This document shows, piece by piece, positions 34,901 through 45,543 of a stretch of DNA of 64,000 bases. This stretch comes from Latrodectus hesperus. Its lineage: Eukaryota > Arthropoda > Arachnida > Araneae > Theridiidae. Position 1 is the first letter of the stretch. The number at the start of each line of letters is the position of its first letter. Position numbers and translations under genes: made by a program. Below the pieces are notes generated by a model that saw only the letters and a program-made list of their open reading frames with translations, was not told the DNA's origin and searched no databases. The stretch lies in assembly GCA_037975125.1 (NCBI GenBank), contig CM075855.1, forward strand, positions 107,911,912 through 107,975,911. The letters are read 5' to 3'.

Positions 34901-37900
34901 TTCGCTTGGGAGCTCTTTAGAAATATTTTGTCACAATAATATGTAAGAATATTTTTTTCATTCAAGAAATAAAAAGCATTGAATATAGGTGTTTTATACC
35001 TAACTACCTCCTTGGAGATGAAATGTATAACTCATGGGTATTTATTATGTTCATGTATCAATCAATTTTATTTCTAAAAATTCGTTTATATGTGTACTGT
35101 TTTAATAAGAACGAATATTCTTAAGTTAGTTTAATTATAAAGGAAATATCCCTATATTTCCTCATTTTCAGAGTCCTCCTGGCGTTCATTAAAAGATTCG
35201 CTTTGGAGCTCTTTAGAAATATTTTGTCACTATAATATGTAAGAATATTTGTTTCATTCTAAGAAATATAAGCTGTTTTATACCTAACTGCCTCCTTGGA
35301 GATGAAATGTATAACCCATGGGTATTTATTATGCTTATGTATCTATCAATTTTATTTCTAAAAATTCGTTTATATGTGTGCTGTTTTAATAATAACGAAT
35401 ATTCTTACGTTAGTTTAATAATAAAGGAAATATCCCTATATTTCCTTATTTTCAGAGTCCTCCCGGCGATGATTAAAAGATTCGCTTGGGAGCTCTTTAG
35501 AAATATTTTGTCACTATAATATGTAAGAATATTTGTTTCATTCAAGAAATAAGAAGCATTACATATAGCTGTTTTATACCTAACTGCCTCCTTGGAGATG
35601 AAATGTGTAACCCATGGGTATTTATTATGCTGATGTATCTATCAATTTTATTTCTAATAATTCGTTTATATGTGTGTTATTTTTATAATAACGAATATTC
35701 TTACGTTAGTTTAATAATCAAGGAAATATCCCTATATTTCCTCATTTTCAGAGTCCTCCCGGCGATGATTTAAAGATTCGCTTGGGAGCTCTTTAGAAAT
35801 ATTTTGTCCCTATAATATGTAAGAATATTTGTTTCATTCAAGAAATATAGCTGTTTTATACCTAACTGCCTCCTTGGAGATGAAATGTATAACCCATGGG
35901 TATTTATTATGCTCATGTATCTATCAATTTTATTTCTAAAAATTGGTTTATATGTGTACTGTTTTAATAAGAACGAATATTCTTACGTTAGTTTAATAAT
36001 AAAGGAAATATCCCTACATTTCCTTATTTTCAGAGTCCTCCCGGCGATGATTAAATGATTCGCTTGGGAGCTCTTTAGAAATATTTTGTCACTATAATAT
36101 GTAAGAATATTTGTTTCATTCAAGAAATAAGAAGCATTGCATATAGGTGTTTTATACCTAACTGCCTCCTTGGAGATGAAATGTATAACCCATGAGTATT
36201 TATTATGCTCATGTATCTATCAATTTTATTTCTAAAAATTCGTTTATATGTCTACTGTTTTAATAAGAACGAATATTCTTACGTTAGTTTAATTATAAAG
36301 GAAATATCCCTATATTTCCTCATTTTCAGAGTCCTCCTGGCGATGATTAAAAGATTCGCTTGGGAGCTCTTTAGAAATATTTTGTCCCTATAATATGTAA
36401 GAATATTTGTTTCATTCAAGAAATAAGAAGCATTGCATATAGCTGTTTTATACCTAAATGCCTCCTTGGAGATGAAATGTATAACCCATGGGTATTTTTT
36501 ATGCTGATGTATCTATCAATTTTATTTCTAAAAATTCGTTTATATGTGTGCTGTTTTAATAATAACGAATATTCTTACGTTAGTTTAATAATAAAGGAAA
36601 TATCCCTATATTTCCTTATTTTCAGAGTCCTCCCGGCGATGATTAAAAGATTCGCTTGGGAGCTCTTTAGAAATATTTTGTCACTATAATATGTGAGAAT
36701 ATTTGTTTCATTCAAGAAATAAGAAGCATTGCATATAGCTGTTTTATACCTAACTGCCTCCTTGGAGATGAAAAGTATAACCCATGAGTATTTATTATGC
36801 TCATGTATCTATCAATTTTATTTCTAAAAATTCGTTTATATGTGTACTGTTTTAATAAGAACGAATATTCTTACGTTAGTTTAATTATAAAGGAAATATC
36901 CCTATATTTCCTCATTTTCAGAGTCCTCCTGGCGATGATTAAAAGATTCGCTTGGGAGCTCTTTAGAAATATTTTGTCCCTATAATATGTAAGAATATTT
37001 GTTTCATTGAAGAAATAAGAAGCATTGCATATAGCTGTTTTATACCTAAATGCCTCCTTGGAGATGAAATGTATAACCAATGGGTATTTTTTATGCTGAT
37101 GTATCTATCAATTTTATTTCTAAAAATTCGTTTATATGTGTGCTGTTTTAATAATAACGAATATTCTTTCGTTAGTTTAATAATAAAGGAAATATCCCTA
37201 CATTTCCTTATTTTCAGAGTCCTCCCGGCGATGATTAAAAGATTCGCTTGGGAGCTCTTTAGAAATATTTTGTCCCTATAATATGTAAGAATATTTGTTT
37301 CATTCAAGAAATAAGAAGCATTGCATATAGCTGTTTTATATCTAAATGCCTCCTTGGAGATGAAATGTATAACCCATGGGTATTTATTATGCTTAAGTAT
37401 CTATCAATTTTATTTCTAAAAATTCGTTTATATGTGTGCTGTTTTAATAATAACGAATATTCTTACGTTAATTTAATTATAAAGGAAATATCCCTATATT
37501 TCCTTATTTTCAGAGTCCTTCTGGCGATGATTAAAAGATTCGCTTGGGAGCTCTTTAGAAATATTTTGTCACAATAATATGTAAGAATATTTGTTTCATT
37601 CAAGAAATAAAAAGCATTGAATATAGGTGTTTTATACCTAACTACCTCCTTGGAGATGAAATGTATAACCCATGGGTATTTATTATGTTCATGTATCAAT
37701 CAATTTTATTTCTAAAAATTCGTTTATATGTGTACTGTTTTAATAAGAACGAATATTCTTACGTTAGTTTAATTATAAAGGAAATATCCCTATATTTCCT
37801 CATTTTCAGAGTCCTCCTGGCGTTCATTAAAAGATTCGCTTTGGAGCTCTTTAGAAATATTTTGTCACTATAATATGTAAGAATATTTGTTTCATTCAAA

Positions 37901-38775
37901 TGAACATATAGCTGTTTTATACCTAACTGCCTCCTTGGAGATGAAATGTATAACCCATGGGTATTTATTATGCTTATGTATCTATCAATTTTATTTCTAA
38001 AAATTCGTTTATATGTGTGCTGTTTTAATAATAACGAATATTCTTACGTTAGTTTAATAATAAAGGAAATATCCCTATATTTCCTTATTTTCAGAGTCCT
38101 CCTGGCGATGATTAAAAGATTCGCTTGGGAGCTCTTTAGAAATATTTTGTCACTATAATATGTAAGAATATTTGTTTCATTCAAGAAATAAGAAGCATTG
38201 CATATAGCTGTTTTATACCTAACTGCCTCCTTGGAGATGAAATGTATAACCCATGGGTATTTATTATGTTCATGTATCTATCAATTTTATTTCTAAAAAA
38301 TCGTTTATATGTGTACTGTTTTAATAAGAACGAATATTCTTACGTTAGTTTAATTGTAAAGGAAATATCCCTATATTTCCTCATTTTCAGAGTCCTCCTG
38401 GCGATGATTAAAAGATTCGCTTGGGAGCTCTTTAGAAATATTTTGTCACTATAATATGTAAGAATATTTGTTAAATTCAAGAAATAAAAAAAGCATTGCA
38501 TATAGCTGTTTTATACCTAAGTTCCTCCTTGGAGATGAAATATGTGACCCATGGGTGTTTATTATGATGATTTATCTATCAATTTTATTTCTAAAAAATC
38601 GTTTTTATGTGTGCTGTTTTAATAATAACGAATATTTTTATGTTAATTTAATTATAAAGGAAGTATAACTATATTTCCTTATATTCAGAATCATCCCTGC
38701 GATGATTAAAAGATTCGCTCGGGGACTCTTTAGAAATGTTTAGTCAATATAATATTGTAAGAATATTTCTTACAC
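31955..38775 (+). repeat. 296-bp satellite array, ~23 monomers, with higher-order structure
   Basis: Using the motif GCCTCCTTGGAGATGAAATG as a ruler, copies begin near 32061, 32358, 32947, 33244, 33526, 33822, 34118, 34414, 34710, 35006, 35290, 35586, 35868, 36164, 36460, 36756, 37052, 37348, 37644, 37929, 38225 and 38522, with one shortened copy at about 32651. Spacing is 296-297 except short units of 281-285 that lack bases around AGAAGCATTGCATA. Central monomers are nearly identical, while the first two and last two are visibly diverged. Each monomer holds a 62-70-residue open frame (MYNPWVFIMLMYLSILFLKI and so on), which I regard as a by-product of the repeat. Each also has TTTTCAG and ATGTAAGAATATT, which look like splice signals. 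No transposase or RT is inside. Confidence 0.96.
33489..38171 (+). repeat. 8-monomer higher-order repeat within the satellite
   Basis: Diagnostic variants recur exactly 2,342 bases apart: the short unit GTTTCATTCAAGAAATATAG (33489 and 35831), AAAAGTATAACCCATGAGTA (about 34429 and 36771), TATGTGAGAATATT (about 34349 and 36691) and TTTCATTGAAGAAATAAG (about 34661 and 37003). 2,342 equals six 296-bp units plus units of 284 and 282. In the second copy one extra monomer (about 37270-37565) has been added, after which matching variants (TCACAATAATATG; the next short unit) are 2,639 apart. Confidence 0.85.
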
Positions 38776-39038
38776 TCCAGACAGCTGTAAACACCATTTA
38801 CTAGTGTTCACAGGGAAGTGTGATTGCCATTTTAGCTTCTTTTGTTGTTTTGCATTTCTTCCAACGATATTTTCATCTTTACCCTGATTTGATTTTGAGT
38901 GGTACTCTAATCTTAAATGATGAATATAAATTTCTCGTTTTTAAACGTTTGAGTTTCATTTTGGGCATTGACAATTCCCGGAAAAAAATCTCTTCTATCT
39001 TTAAATGTTTTGAGAATTCTATCTAATTCTTCCTGGGA
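38776..39038. other. right flank of satellite, nothing recognised
   Basis: Non-repetitive AT-rich DNA. The 68-residue ORF at 38820-39026 matches no family I know. Confidence 0.45.
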
Positions 39039-39216
39039 TTTGTTTATTTGTTTGTTTCTCAACTGTCATTTTTTGCTCACAAAAACTAGTTAGACTGTGA
39101 TTTACGGTTTAAAGTGGGTTTCGAAACACTCTAAGCAATCATGCCCGAAATAGGTCTCAAACCCACGAAGTGTTGAACTGAAGGCAAATGGTATAAAGAT
39201 TAGGTTACCAATTCAC
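39039..39216 (-). repeat. diverged SINE of the (AAACC)-tail family, reverse orientation
   Basis: On the minus strand: TTCAGTTCAACACTTCGTGG, the B-box relic GGGTTTGAGACC, GGGCATGATTGCTTAGAGTG, AACCCACTTTAAACCGTAAA, then the TGAGCAAAAAATGACAGTTG end and a CAAACAAATAAACA tail. Many substitutions; an old copy. Confidence 0.75.
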
Positions 39217-40701
39217 CCAATATATCTTGTGAAGTAAGCCGTTTCAGTTTTTTTTTTTTTTTTCTTTCTTTTCTTCTACTGAAGCATCACCCGATCAATG
39301 ATAATTCATGAAAGTGTGGTATGTCTCCACTTGACCCTCTTTTATTTGAAACGCCTTAATTATATTAATTATCAACCTTTACAGGTTTTGTTTAGGTGTA
39401 TTTCGGACATTCCCATTACTATTCTATTTGCGGAATTGTTTGAACCATCATCGTGTTGAAGCGAGAAATTGTCTCTGTCATCATTGGATTTTATCCAATA
39501 GTAAGCATCCGTTACACTCGAAATTATTTCACAATTAAATAGCAATAATAATCGCCTTTTCAAAACCTATCCGCTTGAAGTTCTTATTTTGCAAGGCGAA
39601 TGCAAAATTGACTTCCTGATGCTTTTTGCAAGGTAGAGGTCTATACAAATACTTTTTTTTTGATTGTCCTTCATGTCTAAAAGACAGAGTATATTTGGGA
39701 ATTTTATCAATTCTGACGTTGTTAATTCGATTTTTAAGTTAGGTTTTAATTATCATCGACAATTTAACTTACCATATGATCCAGATTTTACAGAGGATTC
39801 GATATCCCTAAATCACCTAGAATGTTATAAATTAATTTTGGATTTATTTTAAGTATTTAATATCTTTCATGAATTATGATGAAGCATTTCACACTTGTAA
39901 TATATGAAATAAGGAAATATTTCATCACTTATGCTCAATTGATTTTCTGTTAGGCTAGCTTTCGTCCTTTTGAGAATAGTACAGATTTTATACCTATATA
40001 GATTAAATAAACAATATAGCATATAAACATTTTCGCTTTTAAATTCTATTTTTTTAATATGTGTATATTCAAAATAATGTTGATATCTTTATCTAAACAC
40101 AGATGCCTTTCAGAAATACGTAATCGGCTTCAGCTTCTTAATTCAGTTGATAGTTTTCAAAAAATATAGGTTCAGAAAACAAATTACTTAATAATTTATC
40201 CCGTTAGCATTTATTGATATACTTTTTTCAATAAATACATTTTGATTTTAATCAGAGATATTTATTTGTGGGCATAATAAAATATAAAATTAAAAATTTA
40301 AATGTTGTTGAATATGTTTTTATAAAATTTATTTACAGCTTTCTTTGTTGGGTACTTTTGTTGATGATATAGTAATACATTAATAATTTTAGAAATGCTA
40401 ATGTTCCTTTTATTTTATCCCTTCATGTATCATTGGATGAGATTTCTGACAACTGCAACACCTTCCTACACCTGCTATAAAAATGCATCTAATAAAATCA
40501 TAAGTGAGTTCATAACCTTTTTATATTTTTTGGAATCTGATATTTTTGTGATTTAATGTTACACATAGGCTTATCTTATTTTTTCTATAATTAAAATAAA
40601 ATGTTCTTAAATTTTTGCTTTAATAATAATAATGAATTTATGATAAATATTTTACAAACATTAATGTTTGCTTTATATAATTATATATTAATTTTTTTAC
40701 A

Positions 40702-40705
<4 letters not shown>
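39217..40705. other. AT-rich spacer, nothing recognised
   Basis: A poly-T run at 39248-39261. ORFs at 39664-39852 and 40601-40816 lack any family signature, and the latter runs into the TA microsatellite. Confidence 0.5.

Positions 40706-40773
<68 letters not shown>
40706..40773. repeat. (TA)n microsatellite
   Basis: About 34 uninterrupted TA/AT units, ending directly beside a mariner terminal repeat at 40778. A mariner inserting into a TA run is the simple explanation. Confidence 0.97.
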
Positions 40774-40777
<4 letters not shown>

Positions 40778-40778
<1 letters not shown>

Positions 40779-40825
40779 CGAGGTTTGTCCGGAAAATGCG
40801 TATAAAAGTCGCATAATAACTTTAT
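40778..40825 (+). repeat. isolated 5' terminal repeat of the 1-kb mariner family
   Basis: CGAGGTTTGTCCGGAAAATG then CGTATAAAAGTCGCATAATA. Its reverse complement matches the 3' terminal repeat at 1551-1584 over about 35 bases with few mismatches. No transposase follows, so this is an end fragment or a non-autonomous copy. Confidence 0.65.
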
Positions 40826-41404
40826 TTTACAGTTTACAGTCACCGCCAGGTGGCACTACTGCTGTAACCAATCCGATCAACGTTCAGTTCGAGTCAGACC
40901 GCTCTGCGTTAGAGATGGCGAAACCAGTTATTTTCTGATAACTAGTTATCAACGTTACGTTCCATAAAAATAACATGTTCTAAGAAGCGTTATAAAATAA
41001 CGGTTTTTTGTTGACTGATCACGTGATCAATATGGAAGCTTTTATTGGTTCTCTGGCAACTGATAACAATTTTTAACACTTTTGTTATGAGGTTAGTCAC
41101 ATGACTAGTTTATGAGTTTTTCATTGGCTTTCTTGTGTAGCAGTATGTTTTCTGTCATGTGTTTAGTTTTACCTTGTTTCATTGGCTGTCTCACAACTGA
41201 GAACTGCATGGAGTGAAGCGTTATTTGGGCAGACACATGATGTATTTTGAGCAATTTCATTAGTTCACCCATACCGTTAAATAGATCTGGAACTGGAAGT
41301 TGTTCCAAGAAAACTCATCAGGTCGGTTTTTTTGGAAATTCCGAGGGGAGAAAAAAAAGCACTATATATTGGGGTATCACCTCCTATCGAAAAACTCAAG
41401 CCTC
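40826..41404. other. mixed-composition stretch, unclassified
   Basis: It contains a 14-bp perfect palindrome TGATCACGTGATCA (41016-41029) and several GTTAT/ATAAC inverted motifs around 40.93-41.0 kb that suggest a small MITE. GTTAGAGATGGCGAAACC at about 40909 resembles a hAT-type terminus. No coding potential supported. Confidence 0.4.
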
Positions 41405-41409
41405 TCTAT

Positions 41410-41825
41410 GAACAATAAAATCCTAATTTAGAAAATGTATATCAGGTCCATAATAACATACGCCTGCCAGATATGGGGTGGCGCTTGTGCAACTACCATA
41501 AATAACATCGAAAGGCAACAAAATAAATTCCTTAGGGTTATTTCAAAAGCGGAATACTACTTCAGGAATGCCCAAATTAGAAAGGACTTAGGTATATTAA
41601 CCCTTAGCAACTTTATAAAACACCTGGCTTTTAAATTCACAGCAAATTATACAGTATAGAAAACACAGCAATACAAAATATCCCTAACTATAACCCGTAT
41701 GACCCTAAATTCTTTCATAGGCTAAGACAGACAGACAACGAGAGATGGAAGCCCTGCTCTATACCAATAGGTTATCAGGTATGCTCCCACCTCAATCTGG
41801 AGAAACAGACACCGTACACAGAGTG
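41410..41825 (+). pseudogene. jockey-type LINE ORF2, C-terminal relic (LINE C family)
   Basis: SIITYACQIWGGACATTINN, then IERQQNKFLRVISKAEYYFR, NAQIRKDLGILTLSNFIKHL and AIQNIPNYNPYDPKFFHRLR run parallel to the LINE C protein (PIITYAAPIWGGAAETNLKL, EGQQSKFLRLITQSDFYIRN, NLGVLPLSRYVQFLAFRFY, AIENYSPYDLSNFHRPRA). A break occurs after FKFTANYTV at 41659. It lacks the catalytic RT core, so it is a 5'-truncated copy. It ends abutting the 3' end of LINE B, tail to tail. Confidence 0.85.
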
Positions 41826-41942
41826 TCCGGCGTCCGTGGAGAACCGTGACCACAGCCATTTATTGAATCAAGTGATATTCATTGGTGGGGCACAAAGGCC
41901 TGCAGGTGTGCTTCGTTGTGATAATTGGGCAGCTGTGCTGGG

Positions 41943-44900
41943 TTAAAGGTCCACTTCACTGTCCGAGTCGGAGATGACATCGACTGGGGTTTGGATGGGT
42001 GGATCTTTACAGCAATCCAAGCCTTTGTTTTGTAGGAGGGTCATCAGCTGGATGAGACGTTGTTTCCTGAAGGCATCTGTTAGGCAGAATTTAATGAATT
42101 GTGTTGTGTTTTGGTTCGTGGAGATTTTTAGGTGATAGTTTGCCGTTATTGGGCATTCCGTTAAGTAGTGTGTTAGATTTCCTGTTTTATTGCATGTGAA
42201 GAGTGGGGAGCTTGCCTTGCCAAATCTGTGGAAGTAGCTAGGACATGGTGCATGGTTGGTGAGGAAACCATTCAGAAATGGATTGGAGTGTAGGATGTCG
42301 GTGTTTACTTTAGGGATGATTTCTCGTGTATATTTGCCGGTTGTCGAATTATCCCAACGTTGTTGCCATTTTTTGGTGAGATTTAGGAAAATCTTACGCT
42401 TAGCTTTGGCTCTTGACCACTTGAGGGGGTTAACTATAAGTTTGGATGTGAAGCTGCTTCTTTGGCCGCGGCGTCTGCTGTTTCGTTTCCCAGGACTCCA
42501 TTGTGGGCTTTTATCCAGCTGAGTTGGAAGAGGCAGTGGCGATTGTTGAAAAGAATTTCTTGGGTTGCTTTAATAACTGGGGATTTATGGTTTGGATTGT
42601 TTATGGCTAGCAGTGATGATAAGCTGTCTGACTAGATAGCGACCGTTTTTATATTTTGGTGGATGCAGTACTGAATGTATTCTTTTATGGCCAGGGCTTC
42701 TGCTTTGAATACCGAGTTTTCGTCATGCAGTTTGAAGAGTTTTTGTGAATTGGGTCTGAATTTTCGTAGACTATGAAGGCTGCTCCTGTTTTGTTGTTTA
42801 GCTGGGATCCATCGGTGTAGATATTAAATTTGGTTGGGATTGTTTGTTTTTGGGATGGTGCGGTCAGGATATTGAGGATATTGTGCTTGTGGCTTCTGAT
42901 AGCAGGATGCATGTCGTCTTTTTGAAGAGAGGTTCATAGTTGGTGGCTATGAGGGTGGAATTGTTTTCGATGGAGATGTTTCTATTGAGTTGTAGCACTT
43001 GCGTTTTCAATGCGATTGCTTCTACGGTTAGGTGTAGTGGTGGAAGGCCCGCCAGGACATTTGCTGCTGCGGTTGAGGTAGTTTTGAAGGTTCTGGTGAT
43101 CATTATTGTGAAGTGCCTTTGAATTGTTGAAAGTTGGGCGATTTTCCTTGCTGTAAGGGGAAGGGCCCATACAGATGCGCCGTAGGTTATTATTTTTTCA
43201 ATAATTGTGTTGTAGATGGTTTTAATAAATTTGCTTTTTAGTCCCCAGTTGCAGCCAATCATTGAGTGGAGTCGTTGGGCTGTTGGTAACACTTTTGTTT
43301 TTAGCGACCTAATATGTGCCAGAAAGTTTAGTTTGTGGCCTATTTGTAGACCCAGGAAAGTTAGTACTTTTGTGTGGGAAAGACTTTTTCCCTGGAGTGT
43401 GAGCTTGGGATTGGACTTGAGGGATTTGTTCAGTTTCCCAATAATCATGGCTTTGCTCTTGGAGGTGGAGATTTTTAATTTTAACGAGTCACATAGGTTG
43501 GAGAAGGTGTTCAGAGATTCATTGCAGTTTTGCTTCAGTTTTTCTTTTGTGTTGCCACTGACGATGAGTAGTGAATCATCTGCAAACGCTATAGCTGTTG
43601 TATGCTGAGGTCAGTTGTGTGTTAGTATGATGTTAAAGTACAGATTCCATAGTATTGGTCCGCTGACGGAGCCCTGTGGGCAGCCTTGAGTTTGTTTTCG
43701 GATACTGAGCCTCCGTCGAAGGTGGTGAGAACTTCCCGGTCTTCTAGAAAACTGAGGATGGATTCGGTGATGTTGCTTGGGGCTTCTATTTTGGTTAATA
43801 TTATTTTAAGTTGGTACCAGAGGGAGTCAAAATCTTGTTTTATATCCAGGCTAAGAAGTGCTGTATAAAAGTTGCTTTCTCTATTATGGTTAATGGTTGT
43901 AATTGCCTTCTGGATTGCATGCACTGTGGATTTGTTTGTAGAAAATCCAAATTGGTTTAGATGAATTATGTGATTGGTTTGGATATGGTGCTTTAGTCTG
44001 TCTATAAGCATTCTCTCGAGGATCTTGCCCAATGCTGGTAGGAGACAAATTGCTCTATAGGAAGTGGGGTCGGAGGGGTTTTTATTTTTTTTAAGGAAGA
44101 AGATAACGTTAGCGATTTTAAAGTGTTTAGGGAAGTATCGCATATCTAGACATTTATTGAGGTAGTCCAAGAGGAAGCTGGGTGTTGAGGAGTAGAAATA
44201 CTTCATAATTAAATTATCTAGACTGTCGACGCCTGAAGCCTTGTTGTTATTGAGATTTTTGATGGTGTGGTGGAGTTCTGATTGGGTGAATGGTGGGTCC
44301 TTGTTGCCAGTGATGGAGATTCTCGCTGCTCTTGTGTTTGCTTGCAGCGGTGTATCTATTGTTGGATCGTCTTCTGGGAATGCAGTCTTGAGAAGACTTT
44401 GAAGTACTGTTGAATGATTGTTAAGTTTCGGTTGAATGTTGTTGAGAGCTTGCTATTTGGTTGGTTGGAAGATCTTGCCAGTTGCGATTTTTTGGAGGAT
44501 TCTGAAGGTTTCGGTATTGTTGCTGCAGAACGATTTCCAACTGTTGGCTTTTGCTTTTAATATTTCTTTTTTATAAATTGCTAAGTTTTGTTTGTATTTT
44601 ATGCTAAGTTGTTTTCTTTCCTTGTCTTCTGTGCTTGACTTGATGAGTCTTCTAATGGTTTTGTTTTTGAGAATTAGGAGGGAATTGTTCCACCATTTTA
44701 AAGTCGAGATTTGTTTTGGATTCCTTATCTTGAAGCATTCATCTGCAATTGTTTGTAGAGTTTTAATAATAGATTTTGTGAGATTATATAGTTCAGGTGT
44801 CGTGGTACAGGAAGCAAGAAGAGTAGCGATATTAGGAATTTTGGTTTTTAGAAGGTTTTTGAACTTTTTGTGGTTATTGATTATTTTGTATCTTTTATTG

Positions 44901-45505
44901 AAGATGGTTGTAGTGGCTTTGCTGAAGTCGAAGGTGATGTATGCATGATCGGAGCATGTGGTTTCTTCACTAACTGCCCAATTTTGGATAAGATTGTAGG
45001 CTTGTTGGTTAGTTAGGGTGAGATCTGGCCACCCTTGTCCATTTGGTCCCACAAAAGTTGGGATGCTTGGTTGGATGTTGTTAATGAACAGATGTTGTTC
45101 TGCAATGAGGTCTTCGATAGCCTGACCTCTTGAATTATTTGAGGGGTATCCCCTAAGGGTGCTCTGACCATTAAAATCTCCAGCTATTATGAGAGGGAGG
45201 CTTTGGTAGTTATTTAAATTATTCTTCAGAATGACCAGGTCACGATGTTGTAGGATGATAAGTGGATTGATTGGTGATTTTATTATGATGGCTGCTCTGG
45301 GTGGATTGTTAACAACTTTGTGGTAGTAGTGTTTCCATCCTGTTGGCAGTGTTCATAGCTCGCCTGATATTGTGTACGGTTCTTGGATGAATGCTATGTC
45401 TATTTTTTGTTCGGTTACGAAGATGAATTGGGTGGTGGCTGAACGGCTTCGTTGTAGGTTGATCTGAAGGCATTGTATATGATTGCTTTGGAATTTAACG
45501 TTCAT
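41943..45505 (-). pseudogene. LINE B ORF2, endonuclease-RT-RNase H polyprotein, broken
   Basis: ATG at 45505 begins MNVKFQSNHIQCLQINLQRS. EN motifs: IAFIQEPY, IIAGDFNGQSTLRGYPSNNS, TCSDHAYITFDF. RT: IANVIFFLKKNKNPSDPTSY, LGKILERMLIDRLKHH, FGFSTNKSTVHAIQ, the catalytic block SLDIKQDFDSLW, PQGSVSGPILWN and IAFADDSLLIV. RNase H: FNIYTDGSQLNNK, KAEALAIKEY, SDSLSS and GNETADAAAKEA. Breaks: TGA at 45353-45355, TAG at 44453-44455, a frameshift before PQGSVSG near 43690, a stop after FNIILTHN near 43613, frameshifts near 42900 and 42720, and a TAG at 42632-42634. The likely end is VISDSDSEVDL and stop at 41943. The core catalytic residues survive, so this is a dead but fairly recent copy. Confidence 0.88.
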
Positions 45506-45543
45506 TAAGAATTAAAGAGGATGTTGCTTTCTTGTGGTGCGGT

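Noticed and set aside
32399..38454. Repeated 62-70-residue membrane-like ORFs (MYNPWVFIMLMYLSIL...) as a tandem gene family
   Set aside because: They follow the 296-bp satellite period exactly; monomers with the same sequence lose the frame by small indels, antisense ORFs of similar size occur, and there is no gene structure outside the repeat.
31955..38775. CRISPR-like array
   Set aside because: Units are 296 bp of one continuous repeat with no variable spacers, in a eukaryotic setting.
40601..40816. 71-residue ORF with (IY)n repeats
   Set aside because: It is simply the translation of the (TA)n microsatellite.
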